This document shows, piece after piece, positions 1 to 5,128 of a DNA stretch of 7,105 bases. The notes under the pieces were generated by a model. The model was not told the origin of the DNA and ran no database searches. It saw only the letters and a program-made list of their open reading frames with translations. Every line of letters begins with the position of its first letter. The first letter of the stretch is position 1. Source of the DNA: an uncultured Clostridia bacterium (GTDB lineage: Bacteria; Bacillota; Clostridia; Oscillospirales; Ruminococcaceae); contig CANQOJ010000114.1 of the NCBI GenBank assembly GCA_947625455.1, positions 1 through 7,105 on the forward strand, read 5' to 3'. The translations under genes and the position numbers were made by a program.

Positions 1-226
1 GAAGCGGAGAAGTTGTCCGAACAGGCGATATGCGCTTCCCGCTTCGCCAAAGCCACGCGCAGCGCGCGCCCAAATTCGCGAAGCGAATTTGGGTGGCTGC
101 ACCCCGGAGCGCGCGGGAGCAGGCGTGCGTTGAAAAGGAAAAGGTTGTTTATACCGTAAGGTAACAAACAACCTTTTTCTGATTAAAGTGCGTTTGAGCC
201 TAAAAGCTTGCCTCTGTAATGTTACA
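1..226. repeat. Structured dispersed repeat, copy A (left part outside window)
   Basis: This stretch aligns with 4860-5077 in the same orientation. The first ~110 bases are about 90% alike with one single-base indel; the last 40 bases (184-226 against 5035-5077) align without gaps but are more diverged. The GC-rich core contains an 11-bp hairpin (69-79 with 83-93, loop GAA), a small GC hairpin beside it (56-60 with 64-68) and an apical hairpin (23-27 with 33-37). The first seven bases pair with 39-45, so the window starts inside the left arm of the palindrome described for copy B. Nothing in it looks coding. I do not recognise the repeat family; it resembles a MITE- or REP-type non-coding element, which is inference. 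Confidence 0.85.
139..178. terminator. Perfect 12-bp stem, possible bidirectional terminator inside repeat A
   Basis: Bases 139-150 pair perfectly with 166-177, and an inner TACC (152-155) pairs with GGTA (160-163) around a GTAA loop. The stem is followed by TTTTTCT on the plus strand and, read on the minus strand, by a T-rich stretch (TTTTCCTTTT). On the minus strand it lies about 80 bases past the marR stop codon, where a terminator for that gene would be expected. The stem is AT-rich, so strength is uncertain; the copy B counterpart (about 4999-5020) is imperfect. Confidence 0.5.
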
Positions 227-256
227 AGAGACTATTTCATCAATTATAACAAATAA

Positions 257-715
257 TTATTTAACAGCTTGCATAAGATTTGATTTGAGCTTCTCCAGTG
301 TTGACATAAGCGCTTCCAGCTCGCTGTCCGAAATGCCGTCCAAAACGGTCTTGTCGGCTTTTGTAAGCGACCTCAAAACCTTTTTGTACATCTTCTTCCC
401 TTTTTCGGTTATGCACACATGCGTTTCACGGCGGTCGTTGCTGTTCTTCTCACGGCGCACTATACCCTCGTTCTCCATATTACGAAGCGTAATGCTCACG
501 GTCGGCGCTTTTTGTCCCGTAAGATTTACAAGCTCCAACTGCGTAAGCGTTTTATTCTCCATAAGCGGTTTCAGTATATGGCGATAAGAATACCGCATTC
601 CGATCTTGTCCATATCGCGGCACACAAGTTCCCCATACAAATAGCTCACTTCATTCAAACTCTCTACGAATTTGTTGCCGTTGTGGGAAATAAAATTATT
701 ATTTGACGCTTTCAT
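257..715 (-). CDS. MarR-family winged-helix transcriptional regulator
   Basis: The 152-residue protein has the usual length and layout of MarR regulators. An N-terminal dimerisation helix region (about 1-42) is followed by a winged helix-turn-helix (about 43-106). The recognition helix is around residues 69-82 (KAPTVSITLRNMENEG), and the wing carries the family hallmark D94-R95-R96 before a CITEKG strand. C-terminal helices (about 107-150) complete the dimer interface. MarR proteins bind palindromic DNA as dimers and usually release it when a small ligand or oxidant binds; the effector cannot be read from the sequence, though two Cys residues (32 and 101) are present. The ATG at 713-715 is preceded by AGGAAGAGGG with a 7-base spacer. 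The gene has a consensus promoter and a likely operator in front of it and is divergent from the hisS operon, so it probably represses itself; control of the hisS operon is possible but no matching site is seen there. Confidence 0.93.
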   Translation of the reverse strand: MKASNNNFISHNGNKFVESLNEVSYLYGELVCRDMDKIGMRYSYRHILKPLMENKTLTQLELVNLTGQKAPTVSITLRNMENEGIVRREKNSNDRRETHVCITEKGKKMYKKVLRSLTKADKTVLDGISDSELEALMSTLEKLKSNLMQAVK

Positions 716-741
716 TGAAAATCCCTCTTCCTGACAGTACC

Positions 742-758
742 ATACAACAAAGTTGCAT
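742..758. promoter_or_regulatory. Candidate MarR operator (7-3-7 inverted repeat)
   Basis: ATACAAC-AAA-GTTGCAT is an inverted repeat with six of seven pairs matching. It lies between the marR -10 box and its start codon, just downstream of the expected transcription start (near 765). The size and near-perfect dyad are typical of MarR-family operators, so autorepression is the simplest reading. Binding is inferred, not shown. Confidence 0.6.
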
Positions 759-771
759 ATCTCTTTATATT

Positions 772-799
772 ATTATACAGATATTTTTGCAATTGTCAA
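772..799 (-). promoter_or_regulatory. marR promoter, consensus sigma-A type
   Basis: Read on the minus strand, TTGACA (794-799) and TATAAT (772-777) are both perfect matches, separated by 16 bases. Transcription would start near 765, leaving a leader of about 50 bases that contains the candidate operator and the ribosome binding site. Confidence 0.8.
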
Positions 800-957
800 T
801 ATAATTTTGTCATTATTCCCACGATTTAAGCAAGATTTGTACATTTTTATTACAATTAGTAATATAAACAAATTTTTTTGTATTACTTTGTCTATTTTGA
901 CCTTAAATTGCGCCAAAATAAATGTTCCCTAAAACGGTCAATATACACGGAAAATTA
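800..957. other. AT-rich spacer between divergent promoters
   Basis: This is the middle of a 344-base gene-free region (716-1059). I see no reading frame with a ribosome binding site and no structured RNA. Weak dyads are present (ATTAC/GTAAT around 850-864, GTAATA/TATTAC around 860-885, and TATTTTG 893-899 with CAAAATA 914-920), but in such AT-rich DNA they may be chance. Confidence 0.5.
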
Positions 958-986
958 TTGACAAAATCAACAATAAATGGTATAAT
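958..986 (+). promoter_or_regulatory. Promoter of the hisS-pfkB-HAD operon, extended -10
   Basis: TTGACA (958-963) and TATAAT (981-986) are perfect consensus boxes with the optimal 17-base spacer, and a TG dinucleotide (978-979) one base before the -10 box makes it an extended -10 promoter. Transcription should start near 993. A short dyad, TTATTG (955-960) with CAATAA (971-976), overlaps the -35 box and could be a repressor site, though it may be chance. This should be a strong, largely constitutive promoter unless repressed. Confidence 0.85.
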
Positions 987-992
987 TTAATA

Positions 993-1059
993 AGGTATTT
1001 ATAAACCTGTCAAAATTAGACAAGCAAACAGGTTGGTATATTTTTAAGAGGAGTTAATT
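993..1059 (+). promoter_or_regulatory. Short hisS leader with one hairpin; no T-box
   Basis: The predicted leader is about 67 bases. AACCTGT (1004-1010) pairs with ACAGGTT (1028-1034) around a 17-base loop, and parts of it can pair otherwise: AGGT 993-996 with ACCT 1005-1008, and TGTC 1008-1011 with GACA 1018-1021. No T-rich terminator tail follows. The ribosome binding site AGAGGAG (1047-1053) sits 6 bases before the ATG and is free of the hairpin. The leader is far too short for a T-box. Confidence 0.4.
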
Positions 1060-2271
1060 ATGAAAATAAAATGCGTTAAGGGAATGAGAGATTATCTGCC
1101 GAATGAGGCGGAATTGCGCGAAGAAATGCAGAACAAAATCTTCGAGGTGTATCGGAAAAACGGATTTTCAAGGATTATGACGCCTGCCGTGGAGGACGCG
1201 GAAAATCTTGACAAAAGCGACGGGGGCGATAATCTTAACCTTATCTTCAAGATACTAAAGCGCGGTGAAAAGCTCTCTAAGGCGCTTGAAAATAACGGTG
1301 AGCTGTGCGACCTTGGTCTCAGGTACGACCTGACGCTTCCGCTGACGAGATATTTCGCGGCTAACAGGCAAAACCTCACGCTTCCGTTTAAAGCTGTACA
1401 AACGGACAAGGTCTACCGCGCTGAAAATCCGCAGAAAGGCAGACTTCGCGAGTTTATGCAGTGCGATATTGACGTTATTGGTGACAGCGAGCCCGAATGT
1501 GAGATTGAACTTATTGCGGTGACGGCAAAGGCGCTTGAAGCGCTTGAAATCGGGGAATTTACCGTTAAAATAAACGACAGGCAGGTATTGAACTCAATGC
1601 TAAAAAAATGCGGATTTGCCGAGGAAAACTTAGCGTCTGTCTGCATAAGCTTCGACAAACTCGACAAGATAGGCGCGGAGGGCGTTGTTAACGAGCTTCG
1701 GGAAAAGCAGTTTGACAGCGCGGCTGTGGACAAGTTTGCGGATATTCTCAAAAGCCTGCCGATTGACATTGACAAAATGCGCGAGATTGTCGGAGACAAC
1801 GAGATTTCAAGGCTTGCGCGGATTATTGAACAAAGCAGGCTGATTGCTGACGGGAAGTACGATATTGTTTTCGACGCGTCGCTTGTCAGAGGTCAGGGGT
1901 ACTACACAGGTACTGTTTTTGAAGTGAGGAGCGACAAATTCGGAAGTTCAATTGCGGGCGGCGGAAGATACGACAAGCTTATAGGAAAGTTTTTGGGCGA
2001 AGATATTCCCGCGTGCGGTTTTTCCATAGGATTTGAGCGCATTTTCAGCATTTTGTGCGATATGGGAAAAACAGCGGGCACGAGGAAAAAAGTTGCCGTG
2101 CTGTATGAAAACAGCTTTTCAGATGCATACAAAAAAGCCGAGGAATTGCGCGCGGAATATGACACGGCGCTGTTTAAAAAGCCCAAGAAGATGAAAGCCT
2201 TTCTGGACAGGCTTCAGAACAGCGGATATATCGGCTTTGCATACGAGGACGGGAACATTCGGGAATTTTAA
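1060..2271 (+). CDS. hisS: Histidyl-tRNA synthetase (class II), clostridial type with short C-terminal domain
   Basis: The product, 403 residues, charges tRNA-His with histidine in the cytoplasm using ATP. The class II core is complete. It has motif 1 around residues 20-46, the DLGLRYDLTLP substrate loop (84-94), motif 2 from VYRAENPQKGR to the QCDIDVIG strand (118-141), the histidine-binding loop VRGQGYYTGTVFE (276-288) with the catalytic-type Arg277, and motif 3 (AGGGRYD 299-305 and GFSIGFERI 320-328). GQGYY in place of the common GLDYY is, from memory, normal for a clostridial branch. The C-terminal anticodon-binding domain is cut to about 60 residues (341-403) instead of about 90-95. The main alternative is HisZ, the regulatory subunit of ATP phosphoribosyltransferase. 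The retained active-site motifs, residual C-terminal domain and absence of other his genes favour a synthetase, but a second paralogue elsewhere cannot be excluded. The start has a good AGAGGAG site; it is the first gene of the operon. Confidence 0.85.
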   Translation: MKIKCVKGMRDYLPNEAELREEMQNKIFEVYRKNGFSRIMTPAVEDAENLDKSDGGDNLNLIFKILKRGEKLSKALENNGELCDLGLRYDLTLPLTRYFAANRQNLTLPFKAVQTDKVYRAENPQKGRLREFMQCDIDVIGDSEPECEIELIAVTAKALEALEIGEFTVKINDRQVLNSMLKKCGFAEENLASVCISFDKLDKIGAEGVVNELREKQFDSAAVDKFADILKSLPIDIDKMREIVGDNEISRLARIIEQSRLIADGKYDIVFDASLVRGQGYYTGTVFEVRSDKFGSSIAGGGRYDKLIGKFLGEDIPACGFSIGFERIFSILCDMGKTAGTRKKVAVLYENSFSDAYKKAEELRAEYDTALFKKPKKMKAFLDRLQNSGYIGFAYEDGNIREF

Positions 2272-2308
2272 GCGCTGTTTGAAATGCCGAAGAAGATGAA
2301 CAGGCTTC
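2167..2308 (+). repeat. Partial, diverged duplication of the hisS 3' end
   Basis: Bases 2167-2195 inside hisS and 2272-2300 just after its stop codon are identical at 26 of 29 positions. After a 12-base gap both copies continue with CAGGCTTC (2208-2215 and 2301-2308). The offset is 105 bases, so the second copy is in the same frame. The first copy encodes ALFKKPKKM followed by DRLQNSG; the second would encode ALFEMPKKM followed by NRLRSISDG. The second copy is therefore a relic of the synthetase tail left between hisS and the kinase gene, probably from a tandem duplication or recombination between related alleles. Confidence 0.8.
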
Positions 2309-2349
2309 GGAGCATTTCAGACGGGAAATTAAAGGACGATGAGAAAATT

Positions 2350-3144
2350 ATGCAGAAAATTTTGATTTTCGGTAATGTGGGATATGAAAACGGCGAAGTT
2401 TGCGGTGCGGCGGCTTATGTTGCGGCAGGACTTGTGAAACTCGGCTTCTGCGCGTCGGTTTTTGCAAGGATAGAGAAAAAGGACGAGGAGAACATACGCG
2501 CGTTTTTCCTGAAAAACGGAATTGACGAGGGCAACTTGTTCACTGATGAATACAAACTTTGCGACGAGGGAATAAGCGCGGTTTTCGTTACGGGGGATTT
2601 TGTTGCGGACAGCTTTGGAATGACGCTGATTATGGAAAATTCCGACAAGTACAGAGGGCTTGAAATCCCTATCATTTTCGATCCGGGCATAAGCAGGAAA
2701 AATATCGGTGAAATTGCCGACAGCTTAAACGAGATAGCGAGGATTTCAACCGTATTTGTGCCGTCAAGCGAGGATGCAATTGAACTTTGCGGTATGACGG
2801 ACGCGGAGAAAATTGCCGAGCATTATCTGAAACTCGGCGCGCACAAGGTTGTGGTGACTCTTGACAAGCAAGGCGCTTTTTACAAAAGCCGTGTTGAATG
2901 CGGAAGCGCGCCTGCTTTCCGCGCGGATAAGGTTGTTGATACTACGGGCGCGGGCGGCGCGTTTGCGGCGGGGCTTATAAGCGGTATAGCGGAAGAACTG
3001 CCTTTAGGAGAGGCGGTTGTGCGCGCAAATGCCTGCGGGTGCATGGCAATACAGCACGAGGGGTTTTATATGCCCGACAATGCGCTGCTTAGGGAGTACA
3101 TGCTTACGCACAGGTTTGTGGTAGAGGGCTGTAAGGACTATTGA
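2350..3144 (+). CDS. PfkB-family carbohydrate kinase homologue, probably catalytically impaired
   Basis: The 264-residue protein has the ribokinase-like fold signatures. These are a first strand MQKILIFGNV, a substrate-side motif CGAAAYVAAGLVKLG (18-32), the FDPGISR segment (110-116), the VVVTLDKQGAFY strand-turn (167-178) and the C-terminal PfkB signature at 197-207. The family phosphorylates sugars or nucleosides with ATP. Here the signature reads DTTGAGG and not DTTGAGD: residue 203, the usual catalytic base Asp, is Gly (codon GGC at 2956-2958). About 20 residues that normally separate the first strand from the GG motif and form part of the substrate lid are missing, and GG is CG. A pseudokinase or a kinase with altered chemistry is likely. 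The frame is open from an ATG at 2284, but those 22 codons lie in the hisS-tail relic, so I choose the ATG at 2350, where homology begins; AAAGGA lies 13 bases upstream. The HAD gene follows after one base. Confidence 0.82.
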   Translation: MQKILIFGNVGYENGEVCGAAAYVAAGLVKLGFCASVFARIEKKDEENIRAFFLKNGIDEGNLFTDEYKLCDEGISAVFVTGDFVADSFGMTLIMENSDKYRGLEIPIIFDPGISRKNIGEIADSLNEIARISTVFVPSSEDAIELCGMTDAEKIAEHYLKLGAHKVVVTLDKQGAFYKSRVECGSAPAFRADKVVDTTGAGGAFAAGLISGIAEELPLGEAVVRANACGCMAIQHEGFYMPDNALLREYMLTHRFVVEGCKDY

Positions 3145-3145
3145 A

Positions 3146-4723
3146 ATGCCGAGAACGCTTTATATTTCAGACCTTGACGGTACGCTTCTGAAAAAGGACA
3201 AAACTTTGTCAGATTATACAAAATCCGCGCTGAACAGGCTTATAAAAAACGGCGCGGCTTTTACATATGCAACGGCGCGTTCGTTTTCAAGCGCAAGACC
3301 GCTGGTTTGCGGTATTGACATTGAAATACCTGCCGTTACATTCAACGGGGTTTTTATTGTTGACGCTAAAAGCGGAGAGCATATTATAGAAAATGTTTTC
3401 AGCAGGAAAGCGCTTGATTTGGCGAAAAAGTTCATTATATCCAACAACCTTGCGCCTATTGTCTACTCGTATATTGACGGCAGAGAGCGAGTTTCGTATC
3501 TTGAAAGCAGGCTAAGTGATGTTGCGGGGTATGTAAATTCAAAAGACGGTGATGAAAGACTGCGGGCGGTTTCGGGCTATAAGGATTTGTTTGAGGGAAA
3601 TGTGTTTTATCTGACATTGTTCAACGTCAGCGATACCGAAAAATGCGACAGCGTATTCTGCGAGGAAAACGGGTTTTCCCGTAACGTGCAGAATGACGAC
3701 TACAACGATATGGTGTGGTATGAAATTTACAGCAAAAACGCTGGTAAAGAAAAAGCCGTTTTACAGTTAAAGAAGCTTATGGGCGCGGAATGGCTGGTTT
3801 GTTTTGGCGACAATTTCAACGACAGGGAGATGCTGAAAATTTCGGACATGGGAGTTGCCGTGGAGAATGCGTGCGAAGAATTAAAACAAACGGCGGATAT
3901 TGTTATCGGAAGCTGTGAAAATGACGCGGTGGCGCGATTTGTGGAACAACAGGAAAGCATCAGCCTTGATAGAACCAAGCGGTTTGAAAATGCCGTCAAT
4001 TCGGCATTCAAGCGTGTAAAAGGCGTGAATGGTTCGGTTGGCACGCAAAATGAAAAGCTTATACATTCAACGCTTAAAAACTATTATGCGCCGTATTCTG
4101 ATGAACAGGAGATAAAAATCGGGAATTATTTCGCGGACGCGGTATCCGAGGACGGGATATTTGAAATTCAGTCGAAACAGCTTTACCGCCTTTGCGGTAA
4201 GCTTTCAGAATTTCTCCCCGCAGCAAGAGTGAACGTTGTGTACCCGCTTATATGCGAAGCGAAAACCTTGTTTATAAATGAAGAAAGCGGAGAAATTTAC
4301 GACAATTTGCGCGCAAGGAAAACAAACACGCTGCTGCCGGCATTTGAGGAGCTTTACTCGATAAGGCGGTTTTTAAACGACGAAGCGCTGACGGTGATAA
4401 TAACAAGGCTGAAGATTGAAAACCGCATTTACTTCAGCGGTGAAAAACTGCCCGACATTAAAAACAGGCGGGAAATAAAAAAGCTTAAAAGCGAGAAAGT
4501 GCCCGTTGAGATAACAGAGGAAATAGTGCTGAAAACCCGCGGTGATTACAGGCGGTTTCTTCCCGCGGGGCTTTCGGACAGCTTTACGAAAAAGGAGTTT
4601 CTGAAAACAGCGGGCGACGCGAAAAGTTCTTTAAGGCTCGAAGTTTTAAGGGCGGTAGGTTTGGTAAAACAAGTAGGTAAAAGAGGAAAAGAATATTTAT
4701 ATCGGCTAGAGGCTAGAACTTAA
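3146..4723 (+). CDS. HAD-superfamily (Cof-type) phosphatase fused to a PD-(D/E)XK-like and winged-helix-like region
   Basis: This 525-residue protein has two halves. Residues 1-268 are a Cof-type (IIB) HAD phosphatase: DLDGT with nucleophile D9 and acid D11, the ATAR motif with T43, a basic GKEKA region (200-204) and GDNFND (221-226). All key residues are present, so hydrolysis of a phosphorylated metabolite, such as a sugar phosphate, is plausible. Residues about 301-410 contain NEKLIHSTLK (E303), YFADAV (D331) and GIFEIQSKQ (E340, Q342), then VNVVYPL. This spacing matches a PD-(D/E)XK nuclease core and, from memory, an uncharacterised bacterial family that normally stands alone. Residues about 460-518 (SFTKKEFLKTAG to VGKRGKEYLYRL) look like a winged helix. 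The frame is uninterrupted, so the fusion is real unless it is an assembly error. The start follows TAAGGA by 8 bases and the pfkB stop by one base. The last six codons and the stop lie in repeat B. Domain assignment of the second half is inference. Confidence 0.85.
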   Translation: MPRTLYISDLDGTLLKKDKTLSDYTKSALNRLIKNGAAFTYATARSFSSARPLVCGIDIEIPAVTFNGVFIVDAKSGEHIIENVFSRKALDLAKKFIISNNLAPIVYSYIDGRERVSYLESRLSDVAGYVNSKDGDERLRAVSGYKDLFEGNVFYLTLFNVSDTEKCDSVFCEENGFSRNVQNDDYNDMVWYEIYSKNAGKEKAVLQLKKLMGAEWLVCFGDNFNDREMLKISDMGVAVENACEELKQTADIVIGSCENDAVARFVEQQESISLDRTKRFENAVNSAFKRVKGVNGSVGTQNEKLIHSTLKNYYAPYSDEQEIKIGNYFADAVSEDGIFEIQSKQLYRLCGKLSEFLPAARVNVVYPLICEAKTLFINEESGEIYDNLRARKTNTLLPAFEELYSIRRFLNDEALTVIITRLKIENRIYFSGEKLPDIKNRREIKKLKSEKVPVEITEEIVLKTRGDYRRFLPAGLSDSFTKKEFLKTAGDAKSSLRLEVLRAVGLVKQVGKRGKEYLYRLEART

Positions 4724-4735
4724 GAGGTTAGAAGC

Positions 4736-4760
4736 TAGAGTTGTAGTCAAAGCAACTCTA
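4736..4760 (+). other. Perfect 8-bp hairpin at left end of repeat B
   Basis: TAGAGTTG (4736-4743) pairs with CAACTCTA (4753-4760) around a nine-base loop, 12 bases past the stop codon of the HAD-fusion gene. It is followed by A residues and not a T-run, so it is not a convincing intrinsic terminator for the operon, though it could protect the 3' end of the message. Confidence 0.5.
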
Positions 4761-4830
4761 AAACAGGAAAAGTTGCCCTATTCGTAATGACTAGAACGCA
4801 CCTTTCCTGTTCAAAGTGCGCCGGTCCGGC

Positions 4831-4970
4831 GCGCTCCGGGGTGCAGCCACGGCTTTGGCGAAGCGGAAAAGTTGTTTGAATAAGCGATATGCGCTTCCCG
4901 CTTCGCCAAAGCCACGCGCTGCGCGCGTCAAATTCGCGTAGCGAATTTGAGTGGCTGCACCCCGGAGCGC
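4831..4970. repeat. Core palindrome of repeat B, cloverleaf-like
   Basis: Bases 4831-4850 pair perfectly with 4951-4970 (20 bp), and 4851-4866 pair perfectly with 4898-4913 (16 bp). The left arms are contiguous, while the right arms are split by 37 bases (4914-4950) that themselves form two hairpins: ACGCGC/GCGCGT with a TGC loop (4914-4928), and a 10-bp stem 4928-4937/4941-4950 with a GTA loop. The top of the inner stem holds AAGCG/CGCTT (4882-4886/4892-4896). The whole would fold as a multi-branched cruciform in DNA or RNA. Confidence 0.85.
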
Positions 4971-5076
4971 CCGGACATGGTTTGAGAGGAAAAGCGCGTT
5001 TGTTGCCTTGCGGTACAAACAACATTTTCTTGGTTAAAGTGCGTTTTAACTTAAATCCTTACCTCCTACCTCTTAC

Positions 5077-5108
5077 AGCGTTATCCGCCGTAAGGCGGAT
5101 AATGCGCT
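5077..5108 (+). promoter_or_regulatory. Perfect GTAA-loop hairpin in the addB leader
   Basis: TTATCCGCC (5081-5089) pairs perfectly with GGCGGATAA (5094-5102) around GTAA, a GNRA-type tetraloop. AGCG (5077-5080) can extend the stem with CGCT (5105-5108) past a two-base bulge. It abuts the right end of repeat B and ends 7 bases before the AAAAGGAG ribosome binding site. There is no T-run after it, so a terminator is unlikely; a message-stabilising or translation-tuning hairpin, or part of the repeat, is possible. No clear addB promoter is visible nearby; the best candidate (TTGGTT 5030-5035 with TTAAAT 5051-5056) is weak. Confidence 0.6.
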
Positions 5109-5128
5109 TACATCTAAAAGGAGCAATT

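Larger units (their letters stand above)
4704..5077. repeat. Structured dispersed repeat, copy B (apparently complete)
   Basis: The element fills most of the 405 bases between the HAD-fusion gene and addB. It is bounded by heptamer blocks in inverted orientation: GGCTAGA, GGCTAGA, GGTTAGA, AGCTAGA at 4704-4739, and on the other strand TGTAAGA, GGTAGGA, GGTAAGG at 5077-5057. Inside are an 8-bp hairpin (4736-4760), a pairing AACAGGAAA / TTTCCTGTT (4762-4812), a GC palindrome (4818-4832) and the large core palindrome (4831-4970). Its right 218 bases match copy A. Minus-strand open frames across it look like artefacts of GC-rich repeat DNA: they have no ribosome binding site or protein family match. 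No transposase is present, so it would be a non-autonomous element or structured RNA locus; which one is unknown. Confidence 0.85.

Noticed and set aside
219..706. Plus-strand frames opposite marR (219-587 and 419-706)
   Set aside because: They are antisense shadows of a clear MarR gene, without ribosome binding sites or recognisable families.
993..1059. T-box riboswitch in front of the synthetase gene
   Set aside because: The leader is only about 67 bases, with no specifier loop, no TGGNACC-type T-box sequence and no terminator.
2284..2349. Upstream ATG as the start of the PfkB gene
   Set aside because: These 22 codons are the relic of the hisS tail, and PfkB homology starts at the ATG at 2350. 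Initiation at 2284 is not strictly excluded, but no good ribosome binding site precedes it.
4024..4060. Separate start for the second half of the HAD-fusion gene (GTG at 4025)
   Set aside because: The frame is continuous with the HAD half and the AAAAGG before the GTG is too close to serve as a ribosome binding site, so one fused protein is the simpler reading.
4747..5025. Open frames on the minus strand across repeat B (92 and 75 residues)
   Set aside because: They lie wholly in the palindromic GC-rich repeat, lack ribosome binding sites and resemble no family; they are by-products of the repeat sequence.
4704..5077. CRISPR array or insertion sequence in the repeat region
   Set aside because: There are no regularly spaced direct repeats with spacers and no transposase remnant; the signal is palindromic and not array-like.
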